DNA of 16,389 nt, taken from assembly GCA_900319835.1 (NCBI GenBank), contig ONPY01000059.1, forward strand, positions 1-16,389, given 5' to 3'. Made by a program: the position numbers and the translations under genes. The notes under the pieces are model-generated. The model was not told where the DNA came from and made no database searches. It worked only from the letters and a program-made list of their open reading frames with translations. This document shows, piece after piece, positions 1-7,320 of the stretch. The stretch comes from an uncultured Eubacteriales bacterium. GTDB lineage: Bacteria; Bacillota_A; Clostridia; Oscillospirales; Oscillospiraceae. Each line of letters begins with the position of its first letter. Within the stretch, counting starts at the first letter, position 1.

Positions 1-1
1 T

Positions 2-1078
2 CTCACCGGCCTGGAGATCGATTCGGCCAAAAGCGGCGTCAAGCCGGATCTGTCCGAATACCTCGGCAACCGGGCAAAGTTCAAGAATATCTTTCTGCGC
101 TATAAGGAGATCGTCGGAGAGCCAGACGAGCACCAATGGTATGAACCGACGAAGAACAAAAAGCTGAAGACGTATTTTGACAGCGTCGCATGGGACGAGG
201 TCACGGCCAATCTGGAGCGCACGCCGCTCTACGCCAGACAGCTCGAAAAACAGACGAGGCCGCCAAAGTCTAAACCAGCTCCGAGTGAGGATCTGTTTAC
301 CTTTGCGCTTGACCCAAACTGGAAAGAAAAACTCGACCCGCACACGCTGGAGAAGATGCGCTCGATCATAGCAGACTTTGAAGAAGCCAAGCGCCGCTGC
401 GCAGCCTACCGCCATAAGAAGCCCTCCGGCAATTACCGGAGGGATGTACAGCGGATCCTGTTCTCGCAGGATCGGGAGGACGAGATCAGCGTGGATGAGC
501 TGTATCAGACCTTTGAGTGGTACGAGGCCTATCAGATCCGCCGGTCTCTGGCGGCTTTGCGGGAATCGGACTGGCAGTTCACGCCCAAAGAGGACAAAGA
601 GGAGCTGCTCTACACTATCCTGGGAAGCCATCTGCCGCCGACAAAAGAGGTCCTCTGCGATTTTCGCAGCGGGGGCTATCGGCTGCTGGGAGATATCCTG
701 ATGGACCTGGACGAACAGAATCAGGATACCGCCATGCGGAAATACAAAGGTATCCTCAAAAATGATACGGCGCAGATGAAGAGCATGATGCTCGGCGTGA
801 TGGAATCGCAGGACTACCGGCAGACGTTGATTCGAAACTGCAAAAACATCATCTGGCCCACGATCCGCCATTACCCGGGAGAAGTATTGGAACAGATCGA
901 CGGAGATAACGCTGTCAAGTGCGCCGAGGCGCTGGGCAAGCGGGACTTCATCCTGGAGGTGCTGCCCGCGGCGGCGCTGGATCTGATTATTGACCGCACA
1001 GCGCCGGAGAAGAAAGAAAGGGGTGAGAGCCTTGTTGAACGAGTGGGAAGAATTCTCGGCCTACACCGTGTTTCCTGA
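2..1078 (+). CDS. Unidentified protein, C-terminal 358 codons (5' end outside window)
   Basis: The frame is open from base 2 without any methionine until codon 119 (base 356), and the upstream codons look like ordinary protein, so the gene begins before the window. The visible part is hydrophilic and mostly alpha-helical in character, with many charged residues, no signal peptide and no membrane segment. A Lys/Pro-rich linker (KQTRPPKSKPAPSED, about visible residues 82-96) separates two presumed domains. The end (APEKKERGESLVERVG) overlaps the start of the next gene by about 47 bases, implying translational coupling. I do not recognise the family. The large size and the pairing with another orphan protein would suit an accessory or defence-type locus, but no nuclease, helicase or ATPase motif is visible in this portion. 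The reading frame is well supported; the function is unknown. Confidence 0.75.
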   Translation, partial: LTGLEIDSAKSGVKPDLSEYLGNRAKFKNIFLRYKEIVGEPDEHQWYEPTKNKKLKTYFDSVAWDEVTANLERTPLYARQLEKQTRPPKSKPAPSEDLFTFALDPNWKEKLDPHTLEKMRSIIADFEEAKRRCAAYRHKKPSGNYRRDVQRILFSQDREDEISVDELYQTFEWYEAYQIRRSLAALRESDWQFTPKEDKEELLYTILGSHLPPTKEVLCDFRSGGYRLLGDILMDLDEQNQDTAMRKYKGILKNDTAQMKSMMLGVMESQDYRQTLIRNCKNIIWPTIRHYPGEVLEQIDGDNAVKCAEALGKRDFILEVLPAAALDLIIDRTAPEKKERGESLVERVGRILGLHRVS

Positions 1079-1877
1079 ATACAAGAAAGACAGCTATCTG
1101 GGACGTTTTACCCTGCCCATGCTGCTGGATATCATGGGCTTCCAGCGCATCCTGACTATCCTCGCCAGGGGCTATCTGTTCCGGGACGGCAGCGACGGCT
1201 ATGATCGGATCGAAGTTGCGCGCCGGGCGCTGCTGGCCTGGTGCAGCCTGTCCGGGGAGAAAACAAAAAAAGCCCCGGATCAGGAGACCGATCCGAGACT
1301 GAGAGTGAACTATGGAGAATACACACAGAAATTTCCGGAACTGGTGACGCCGGACGGCGAGGGCTGGCTGATCCGGCATGTTGAGAACATCATTGCCTAT
1401 GTGGAGGCCAACCCCAACGCCGTCCGCAAGGGCGTCGCAGAGAAGGCGCAGGCACTCAAAAAGGGCTTTCGCAAGCAGTGGGCAAACAAGCTGCGACAGA
1501 TGCAGGTGCCGACCTACGCGTCCAACACCAAGGGCGCGTGGGTGCTGCGTTTTGACGATATCCTGGCCGAAGCCCTGGAGCTTGGCCCGCTGCAGAACAG
1601 GGACTTCGATCTGCCGGAAGAAACGATCCAGCGCATAACCGATCTGACGCCAAAAGGTGTACCGGTGGAAGCCAGCGTCCTGCTGTACAAGTACTACATT
1701 GCCAACAAGGAGGATGATCAAGAATTTGTCCTACTCCCGCAGCAGAACTTCAACGCCTGGTTCGGCAACACCAGTTTCAGCCAGAAATGGGTAGGGGCAC
1801 TGAACGGGAAGCTGATTGAGAAAAAGGTCCTGGACGGGGTAAGCAAATACCGTCTGTGTCTGTATTCCATCCAATAG
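1032..1877 (+). CDS. Unidentified protein coupled to the upstream orphan gene
   Basis: About 281 residues if translation starts at TTG 1032. The sequence AGAAAGGGGTGA at 1015-1026 is an almost complete match to the anti-Shine-Dalgarno complement and sits 5 bases before this TTG, with a second TTG at 1035. The frame stays open up to 990, but that extension is a basic run lying inside the upstream gene. The protein is soluble, with no signal peptide or membrane helix. The middle is rich in Lys/Arg/Gln helices (KAQALKKGFRKQWANKLRQM). The last 50 or so residues (FNAWFGNTSFSQKW...YRLCLY) have the look of a small winged-helix-like fold, which is only an impression. It overlaps the preceding gene and is followed by a hairpin at 1922-1953, so the two form the end of an operon. 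Family not recognised. Confidence 0.7.
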   Translation: MLNEWEEFSAYTVFPEYKKDSYLGRFTLPMLLDIMGFQRILTILARGYLFRDGSDGYDRIEVARRALLAWCSLSGEKTKKAPDQETDPRLRVNYGEYTQKFPELVTPDGEGWLIRHVENIIAYVEANPNAVRKGVAEKAQALKKGFRKQWANKLRQMQVPTYASNTKGAWVLRFDDILAEALELGPLQNRDFDLPEETIQRITDLTPKGVPVEASVLLYKYYIANKEDDQEFVLLPQQNFNAWFGNTSFSQKWVGALNGKLIEKKVLDGVSKYRLCLYSIQ

Positions 1878-1921
1878 CAAATGAATTCCAAATTTGAAGA
1901 TAAGTAGAAGAAAGATAGCAA

Positions 1922-1953
1922 AAGGCAGAACCAGCCATTGCCAATTCTGCCTT
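1922..1953. terminator. Hairpin between convergent genes, likely bidirectional terminator
   Basis: A perfect 9-bp inverted repeat, AAGGCAGAA (1922-1930) and TTCTGCCTT (1945-1953), encloses a 14-base loop. It lies between the + strand orphan gene (stop 1877) and the - strand methyltransferase (stop 1957). On the - strand the stem is followed by TTTTGCTATCTTTC, and on the + strand by GTATTATTTCC. The T-tracts are moderate, so the call rests mainly on position and stem quality. Confidence 0.6.
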
Positions 1954-1956
1954 GTA

Positions 1957-2739
1957 TTATTTCCCGATCTTCACAGCGCGAACCAGAAACATTGGCGTAG
2001 ATGCGAAGTTCAGCTTTTCCTCATCCGACCAGACGCGCTGCCAGATCTGCCCGTCCGCTTCCGCTTGCAGGCCGAGGCCCTGCAGCAGCGCGAGATCCCA
2101 ATCCGGGCGACGGATACTCGACAGCGGCACACGGCGGGCGATGTCCTCCATCACGTCGAAGTTTTCTCCCACGTTCTGATCCCACACGCCCTGCTCGGCG
2201 CTGTTGACCCGATCCCGGTCGTAGGCGGCCTGGGCCTCATCGTCAAAGAGATAGGCGTACCAGTTGGCGTCAAAGTTCAACAGCAGTCCGCCCGGCTTCA
2301 GCACCCGCGCCCACTCGGCATAGGCCTTGTCGGGATGGGGCAGGTTCCAGGTCAGGTTGCGGCTGACCACCACGTCAAAGGAAGCGTCCGCAAAATCCAG
2401 CGCCTCTGCGTTCATCTCCATCCATCGAATCTTGCCGGCCAGCTCGCCGGCATTTTTCTTTGCCTCGGTCAGCATGGCGGGCGTCAGGTCGATGGCCGTC
2501 ACATCATAGCCCAGTTCCCGCAGGAGGATGGCAAAGAAGCCCGGGCCGGTGCCCACCTCCAGCACGCGCAGGGCTTTAGACGCGCTGTCCGGGAACTGCC
2601 GCGTGATCTCGGCATGGAGGCAGTCGCTCCACTTCTGCCGCTGCTGCGTGGCAAGCTCCAGCTGATTGACCTCAGAGTAGGAGGCGGCGCGGCCGGTCCA
2701 GTAGCTCTTGTTTTCAGATAATATCGTCTGTCGGGACAC
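1957..2739 (-). CDS. Class I SAM-dependent methyltransferase (paralogue 1)
   Basis: A 260-residue Rossmann-fold methyltransferase. Motif I is VLEVGTGPGF (about residues 59-68), the acidic ribose-binding residue lies in AIDLTP (Asp84), and post-motifs are SRNLTWNLPHP (126-136) and LKPGGLLLNFDANW (147-160). The Methyltransf_11/25 type does not reveal the substrate, which is most likely a small molecule. The start is GTG at 2739, inside the end of the M14 gene (26-base overlap), with only a weak ribosome site, so translation probably depends on coupling. It therefore shares the M14 gene's promoter. The motifs RNLTW.LPH..KAY.EW and LKPGG.L.NFDA, and the C-terminal TPMF, recur in the methyltransferase at 3889-4614, so the two are close paralogues. 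Confidence 0.9.
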   Translation of the reverse strand: MSRQTILSENKSYWTGRAASYSEVNQLELATQQRQKWSDCLHAEITRQFPDSASKALRVLEVGTGPGFFAILLRELGYDVTAIDLTPAMLTEAKKNAGELAGKIRWMEMNAEALDFADASFDVVVSRNLTWNLPHPDKAYAEWARVLKPGGLLLNFDANWYAYLFDDEAQAAYDRDRVNSAEQGVWDQNVGENFDVMEDIARRVPLSSIRRPDWDLALLQGLGLQAEADGQIWQRVWSDEEKLNFASTPMFLVRAVKIGK

Positions 2740-3667
2740 CGTAAGTCACCATCGGGCCTTTCTCAATGATATTCAGGGACGCGCACTGGTGCAGCAGCAC
2801 GCCGTCCTGGGGTGCGCATTCCACAAAGAGGCTGCGTCCGAAGTAAACCCGGATCTCGCCCAGCTTTTCGCCTTTGCGGAAGATATCGCCGACCTTTTTC
2901 TCCGGATACCAGCAGCCGGTGCAGGGCGCGTCGTCACTGTATTCCAGCAGCTGCGTCTTGGAATAGTTGACGGTCTCGCCGGGCAACACGCCCAGGCAGC
3001 GGAGGATGTTCCGCACGTCAGCCTTGTCCGCCTCGATCTCCTCTCGGCTGAAAAGAGAGAGCTGCCCGCGCTCGATCAGCACGCTGGGGACGCCGTGGAC
3101 GGAGGCGAGATTGTATGCTCCGCCGGTGCGGCAGCGGGAACGGACGACATACTTCACGTTGACACAATCGATCATTCGCTTCGCCGTCTCCTCGGCGGGG
3201 GTGTCGCCCAGATAGTAGGCATAGGGGATCAGCGCCTCATACCCGTCACCGCTGTGCAGGTCGATGTAGGCGTCCACGTTTCGGATGAACACCTCAAAGA
3301 GCATATGGGCCAGCTTGTCGGCTTCGCTGCCCTCCCGGTCGCCGGGAAAGACCCGGTTGAGGTTTTTCCCGTCCTCAAAGACCATGGACATGGTGCGGTT
3401 TTCAAAGCCGGAGCGATTGGCTAAGGGCAACAGGATCACGTTGCCGCGCAGCTCGGAGACGTCCAGCTCGTTGGAGAGCTCGATCGCCGCCTGGATGCCC
3501 ACATATTCGGCGTTGTGGATGCCGGCGGAAATCAGCACGGTCGGCCCCGGCTGCTCGCCGCAGAGCAGCACATGGGGCACGTGCAGCTCAGTGCCCTCCA
3601 CGTGGATATGGTCCTTGACGGTTTTGCCGGGCGTCAGTTCATGCCCGGCAACGGTTTTGATTTGCAT
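2714..3667 (-). CDS. M14-family succinylglutamate desuccinylase/aspartoacylase-like metallo-enzyme
   Basis: 317 residues from ATG 3667, chosen over the longer frame to 3703 because GGAGG lies 8 bases before it and the extension would run into the -10 region. Zinc-binding and catalytic signatures of the AstE/AspA group are present: H-N-A-E in AGIHNAEYVG (His51, Glu54), the substrate-binding NLNRVFPG (102-109), DLHSGDG (His138) and the catalytic glutamate in SVLIERGQ (Glu199). Members of this family hydrolyse N-acyl amino acids or related amides in the cytoplasm. A C-terminal beta-rich domain (about 225-317) is typical of the family. It is the first gene of a two-gene operon with a methyltransferase and is driven by the shared C5-N2-G5 promoter. 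The exact substrate is unknown; by context it is a modified amino acid or metal-chelating conjugate. Confidence 0.88.
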   Translation of the reverse strand: MQIKTVAGHELTPGKTVKDHIHVEGTELHVPHVLLCGEQPGPTVLISAGIHNAEYVGIQAAIELSNELDVSELRGNVILLPLANRSGFENRTMSMVFEDGKNLNRVFPGDREGSEADKLAHMLFEVFIRNVDAYIDLHSGDGYEALIPYAYYLGDTPAEETAKRMIDCVNVKYVVRSRCRTGGAYNLASVHGVPSVLIERGQLSLFSREEIEADKADVRNILRCLGVLPGETVNYSKTQLLEYSDDAPCTGCWYPEKKVGDIFRKGEKLGEIRVYFGRSLFVECAPQDGVLLHQCASLNIIEKGPMVTYGVPTDDII

Positions 3668-3686
3668 AGATGCCTCCGAAATCATT

Positions 3687-3738
3687 TTTATACAAAGTAT
3701 CATGCGCGGCGAAACGCCACAAGCCCCCCGGGGGGATA
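3687..3738 (-). promoter_or_regulatory. Shared regulatory cassette, copy A (drives M14/methyltransferase operon)
   Basis: Read on the - strand: TAT (3738-3736), the perfect dyad CCCCCCGGGGGG (3735-3724), CTT, then -35 TTGTGG (3722-3717), a 17-base spacer and -10 TACTTT (3699-3694). The start of transcription is predicted near 3687, giving a leader of about 20 bases to ATG 3667. Operator, -35 and -10 spacing match three other copies in the window exactly. This copy differs in its -35, which is TTGTGG instead of TTCCGC. TGATACT, three bases upstream, is an alternative -10. Confidence 0.75.
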
Positions 3739-3794
3739 CGCCGCGAAAATCGCGGGAAGGCGCAGAAAGCCAAGGCTTTTTCGGAAAAAAGGAT

Positions 3795-3846
3795 TATCCC
3801 CCCTGGGGGCTTCCGCGGCAGATCGAGATACCCTATAATACAGGAA
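3795..3846 (+). promoter_or_regulatory. Shared regulatory cassette, copy B (drives second methyltransferase)
   Basis: TAT (3795-3797), CCCCCCTGGGGG (3798-3809), C, -35 TTCCGC (3811-3816), a 17-base spacer and a consensus -10 TATAAT (3834-3839). Transcription should start near 3846, 43 bases before ATG 3889. The poor -35 beside a perfect -10, with the dyad abutting the -35, is the architecture of an activator-dependent promoter. The dyad centre is 74 bp from that of divergent copy A. Confidence 0.8.
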
Positions 3847-3888
3847 AAAAGCCGGGAACAAGCAAAAGAAACGGAGAGAGAACGACCT

Positions 3889-4614
3889 ATGGAACCTATT
3901 AAGCACCGCATCACCCATTACTGGTCTCACCGGGCGGAGGCCTTTCAGACTCAGCGCATCCGGGAATTTGAAGATGAAAAGCACGAGCGCTGGCTCAAAG
4001 AATTTCATCGCTATATCCCGCAGGACCGTCCGCTGCGCGTGCTGGATCTGGGAACGGGTACGGGCTTTTTCGCTCTCGTTTTCGCGGCCGAGGGACACGA
4101 GGCCACGGGCATCGACCTGACGCCGGACATGATCGACCGGGCCAGGCAGACGGCGGAGATCCTCGGCCTGCAAGCGGATTTTGCCGTCATGGACGCCGAG
4201 GAGCCGGGCTTTGCGCCGGAGAGCTTTGACGTGCTGGTGACGCGCAATCTCACCTGGACGCTGCCGCATATCGAAAAGGCCTACCGGGAGTGGTACAGAC
4301 TGTTAAAACCGGGCGGCGTGCTTATCAACTTCGACGCGGATTACAGCGCGGCGCTGGAGAATGAGGAGGAGCACGAGCTGCCGGAAAACCACGCGCACAA
4401 GCTGGTGCCGGAATACATGAAGGCTGAGAACGAGGCGATCACCATGGAGGTCGGCGCCTATCACGGGCCGCGACCGCAATGGGACGTACAGCTGCTCATC
4501 GAAGCGGGCTTTGAGCGCGTTTCGGTGGACATGGGTGCCTACCGGCGCATCTATGCCGAGATCGACGAATTCTTCAACCCGACGCCGATCTTCTGCCTTG
4601 CCGCCTACAAATAG
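3889..4614 (+). CDS. Class I SAM-dependent methyltransferase (paralogue 2)
   Basis: 241 residues from ATG 3889, with GGAGAG at 3873-3878 as the ribosome site. The frame is open back to 3670, but that stretch runs through the promoter and is rejected. Motif I is VLDLGTGTGF (51-60), the acidic residue is in GIDLTPDM (Asp76), and later motifs are TRNLTWTLPH (118-127) and LKPGGVLINFDADY (139-152). The C-terminus (NPTPIFCLAAYK) is like that of the methyltransferase at 1957-2739, with which it shares most of the core. It is a stand-alone gene with its own copy of the shared promoter, transcribed away from the M14 operon, and it lies 110 bases before the ABC transporter. No terminator is obvious after it, so read-through into the transporter operon is possible. 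The methyl acceptor is unknown. Confidence 0.92.
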   Translation: MEPIKHRITHYWSHRAEAFQTQRIREFEDEKHERWLKEFHRYIPQDRPLRVLDLGTGTGFFALVFAAEGHEATGIDLTPDMIDRARQTAEILGLQADFAVMDAEEPGFAPESFDVLVTRNLTWTLPHIEKAYREWYRLLKPGGVLINFDADYSAALENEEEHELPENHAHKLVPEYMKAENEAITMEVGAYHGPRPQWDVQLLIEAGFERVSVDMGAYRRIYAEIDEFFNPTPIFCLAAYK

Positions 4615-4636
4615 TGTGAAAAATTGTTGAAATTTG

Positions 4637-4688
4637 TATCCCCCAGGGGGGCTTCCGCAGCATTTGGCAGGGGTCTATACTGTTTCCC
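4637..4688 (+). promoter_or_regulatory. Shared regulatory cassette, copy C (drives ABC importer operon)
   Basis: TAT (4637-4639), CCCCCAGGGGGG (4640-4651), C, -35 TTCCGC (4653-4658), a 17-base spacer and -10 TATACT (4676-4681). The predicted start near 4688 leaves a leader of about 37 bases before ATG 4725. The stretch from ATCCCCCAGGGGGGCTTCCG through the following C is identical to copy D, nearly 6 kb away, although the surrounding bases are unrelated. Confidence 0.82.
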
Positions 4689-4724
4689 AGAAGCCTGAAA
4701 GGCAAAAGAAAGTGAGGAAACAAG

Positions 4725-6311
4725 ATGAAGAATCTGAAAAAGACTCTTGCGCTTCTGCTTGCACTGTGCATGATCCTTGCCCTCGCGGCCTGCGGTCAGA
4801 AGGCACCGGCCGAGGCTCCGGCTGCCGAACCGGCTCCGGCTGCGGACGCTGCACCTGCCGCGGATGCCGCCCCGGCCTCGCAGGAGACCAAGTGGCTGCG
4901 GATGGCCACAAACTTCGCCTATCCCAGCCTGGACGCCCATAAGGACTACTATGGCTGGTACACCCAGATCTACGGCATGACCGAGACCCTGTACCGGATC
5001 AACGCGGATATGTCTGTCAGCCCGCTGCTGGCGAAGGATTCCAGCGTCAGCGAAGACGGCCTGACCTGGACCTTTACGCTGGCGGACGCCTGCTTTTCCA
5101 ACGGCGATCCCGTCACTGCGGACATGGTGGCGCGCAACTTCCAGCGTCTGATCGAGGTCAACGAACGCTACGACGACTGGGCGGACTTCACCTTCACGGC
5201 TGAGGATGAAAAGACCTTTGTCATCACGACCCCGGACGTCTTCCCGACCATGCTCGTCGCGCTGACGGACCCCGAGTTTGCGATCATGGATCTGGACGCC
5301 ACCACAGATTTTGACAATGCGCCCATCTGCACGGGACCTTTTGTGATCCAGTCCTTCCAGCCGGAGGGAGACGTGGAGGTCGTACGCAACGACAACTACT
5401 GGAACGGTGAGGTCAAGCTCGACGGCGCCACGCTCTTCTATATGCCGGATGCGGATTCCAAGCTCCTGGCCATGCAGGCCGGGGAGATCGACTGCTACAC
5501 CAGCGTGGACGCGGCCGCCAAGGAGATTTACGAAGCCGATCCGGCCAGCTACAATCTCACGGTCATTCCCGGCACCCGCATGCAATTCTACGTGATCAAC
5601 AAGACGCGCCTCGACGACAGCGTGTGCGCGGCGATCAACCTGACGGTGGACTGCGAGGCCATTGCCGAGTTCCTCAAGGGCACGACCTCTGCGGCCGTCG
5701 GCCCCTTCATCGCTTCCGCGCCCTATGGCCAGGTCACGAAGCCCGCGCCCGATCCCGCCGCGGCCAAGGCCCTGCTGGAGGCTGACGGCTATACGCTCAA
5801 TGCCGACGGTTTTTATGAGAAGGACGGCAAAGTGCTCGAGCTGAGCATTGCCCATTACAAATCCCGACAGCTGCCCGACCTGGCCCTCCTGATGAAGGAG
5901 CAGCTTGAGAAGATCGGCGTCAAGGTGACGCTGGTCGTGCAGGAAGATCCGGACGCCGGCTATGTGGCGACCGGCGACTATGACATCGCGCTCTACTGCA
6001 TGATCGCCGATACAGGCGGCGATCCCTACTACTGCGTCGATGCTCTGTACCGCCAGAGCGGCAAGTGGGCCAAGGCCGGCTTCCCCACCGACGAGTCCGA
6101 GGCGCTGATCAATCAGCTCCAGTTTGAGACCGATATCGATCAGCGTGCCGCGCTTGCCAACCAGATCGTCCAGATGAGCATCGACGACAACGCCTTCGGC
6201 TACGTCGGCCTGTTCAACAAGGTCTCTGTCGCAAGGCCCGGCGTCACCGGATTCTCGGAGGACATCCCCTTCGACTTCTATGGCCTCACGCCTGAGACGG
6301 ATATCGCATAA
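4725..6311 (+). CDS. ABC importer substrate-binding lipoprotein, family 5 (peptide/nickel type)
   Basis: 528 residues with a lipoprotein signal: MKNLKK, a hydrophobic core and lipobox LAAC ending in Cys23. An Ala/Pro-rich linker with AAPAADAAPA-type repeats (about 27-51) presumably tethers the mature protein to the membrane surface. The remainder is an SBP_bac_5 fold, with family features such as the early LAKDSSVSEDGLTWTFTLAD block and ICTGPFVIQSF. This group binds di- and oligopeptides, nickel, nickel-chelates and opine-type metallophores, and the sequence alone does not tell which. The ribosome site is GTGAGGAAAC before ATG 4725. It is the first gene of the importer operon, under copy C of the shared promoter, and is followed by a strong hairpin that may favour expression of the binding protein over the permeases. 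Confidence 0.93.
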   Translation: MKNLKKTLALLLALCMILALAACGQKAPAEAPAAEPAPAADAAPAADAAPASQETKWLRMATNFAYPSLDAHKDYYGWYTQIYGMTETLYRINADMSVSPLLAKDSSVSEDGLTWTFTLADACFSNGDPVTADMVARNFQRLIEVNERYDDWADFTFTAEDEKTFVITTPDVFPTMLVALTDPEFAIMDLDATTDFDNAPICTGPFVIQSFQPEGDVEVVRNDNYWNGEVKLDGATLFYMPDADSKLLAMQAGEIDCYTSVDAAAKEIYEADPASYNLTVIPGTRMQFYVINKTRLDDSVCAAINLTVDCEAIAEFLKGTTSAAVGPFIASAPYGQVTKPAPDPAAAKALLEADGYTLNADGFYEKDGKVLELSIAHYKSRQLPDLALLMKEQLEKIGVKVTLVVQEDPDAGYVATGDYDIALYCMIADTGGDPYYCVDALYRQSGKWAKAGFPTDESEALINQLQFETDIDQRAALANQIVQMSIDDNAFGYVGLFNKVSVARPGVTGFSEDIPFDFYGLTPETDIA

Positions 6312-6326
6312 AACCCAATGATCCGA

Positions 6327-6354
6327 TGGGGCCGGTGCGTCTACACCGGCCCCA
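6327..6354 (+). terminator. Intercistronic hairpin after binding-protein gene (attenuator or RNA stabiliser)
   Basis: GGGGCCGGTG (6328-6337) and CACCGGCCCC (6344-6353) form a perfect 10-bp stem with a 6-base loop, extended by one T-A pair to 11 bp. No T-tract follows (AAATTGCATG), so it is not a strong terminator. Such hairpins between the binding-protein gene and permease genes often stabilise the upstream message or reduce downstream expression; that role is inferred. Confidence 0.6.
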
Positions 6355-6381
6355 AATTGCATGAAAGGAGGAAACTGACCG

Positions 6382-7320
6382 ATGGCCAAATACATAGGCA
6401 GACGACTGCTGCACCTTGTCGGCATCCTGATCGCCGTCAGTTTCCTGACGTTTTTGCTGATGTACCTCTCACCCGGCGACGCGGCAATGAAAAAGCTCAA
6501 CGCCCAGGGCGTGGCCGTCTCGGAGGAGATCATTGAGAAAACGAGAGAAAGCATGGGCCTCGACCGGCCTTTCCTGGTGCAGTACGGCGACTGGGCGCTC
6601 CATGCGCTGCGCTTCGATCTGGGCGACAGCTATAAGGACGGCTTCCCTGTGGCGGAGAAGCTTGTCAAGGCACTGCGCTACACGGCGATCCTCGCCCTCG
6701 GCAGTCTGGCGCTGGCCTTTCTCGTGGCGCTGCCGCTTGCCATCCTCACGGCGCTTCACAAGGACTCGCTGCTGGACGATATCACGCGGCTTTTCAGCTT
6801 TGCCGGCAACTCTTTGCCGAACTTTCTGATCTCGGTGCTGCTGATGTACTTTCTGTGCGTCAAGGCGCATCTGCTGCCGCTGACGGCGAAAGAGAGTGTC
6901 AAGGGACTGATCATGCCCTGCCTCGCGCTCTCTATTCCGATCTGCGGCCGCTTTATCCGCCAGTTCCGGGCGGAGATCCTCGAGCAACTTGGCAAGCCAT
7001 ATGTCTCCGGCGCCAGGCTGCGCGGCGTAAAGGAGCGCTATGTGCTGAAAAACGTGCTTCACAACGCCTCCATCTCCATCCTTACGATCGTGGGACTTTC
7101 CATCGGCACCCTCTTTGGCGGCAGTGTCGTCATCGAGACGATCTTCCGCTGGCCGGGGCTTGGGAAGCTTGCCATGGACGCGATCAGCAACCGCGATTAC
7201 CCGGTGATCCAGGGGTTCGTGCTCTTTACCTCTACGGTGTATGTCGTCATCAACCTCTTGATCGACATCTGCTATGCATGGATCGATCCCCGGCTTCGCA
7301 GAAAGGGGGGCGGCGCATGA
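6382..7320 (+). CDS. ABC importer permease 1 (DppB/NikB type)
   Basis: 312 residues, an inner-membrane permease. The N-terminus MAKYIGRRLLHLVGILIAVS (1-20) starts the first membrane helix. Further helices lie at about 100-124, 140-160, 177-190, 233-255 and 277-299. The cytoplasmic EAA loop that docks with the ATPases is at about 207-229 (YVSGARLRGVKERY...). The C-terminus YAWIDPRLRRK is characteristic of the DppB/NikB branch. The ribosome site AAAGGAGG precedes ATG 6382 by about 9 bases. It overlaps the next permease by ATGA, as expected for co-translated partners of a heterodimeric channel. The 70-base gap before it contains the GC-rich hairpin. Confidence 0.94.
   Translation: MAKYIGRRLLHLVGILIAVSFLTFLLMYLSPGDAAMKKLNAQGVAVSEEIIEKTRESMGLDRPFLVQYGDWALHALRFDLGDSYKDGFPVAEKLVKALRYTAILALGSLALAFLVALPLAILTALHKDSLLDDITRLFSFAGNSLPNFLISVLLMYFLCVKAHLLPLTAKESVKGLIMPCLALSIPICGRFIRQFRAEILEQLGKPYVSGARLRGVKERYVLKNVLHNASISILTIVGLSIGTLFGGSVVIETIFRWPGLGKLAMDAISNRDYPVIQGFVLFTSTVYVVINLLIDICYAWIDPRLRRKGGGA

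Noticed and set aside
3670..3888. N-terminal extension of the second methyltransferase
   Set aside because: It runs through the promoter cassette and repeats PPGG only because it reads the C5-N2-G5 dyads. ATG 3889 has a ribosome site and gives the normal family length.
3687..4688. NikR operator in the promoter cassettes
   Set aside because: The known E. coli-type NikR site (GTATGA and its inverse 16 bases apart) is not present; the dyad here is C5-N2-G5.
4800..4880. Tandem repeat in the binding-protein gene
   Set aside because: The GCTCCGGCTGC-like repetition encodes the Ala/Pro linker common after lipoprotein cysteines and needs no separate explanation.
4605..6554. 649-residue open frame on the - strand
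   Set aside because: It mirrors the binding-protein gene and part of permease 1. It is a GC-bias shadow with low-quality protein and no ribosome site, and the + strand genes have clear family motifs.
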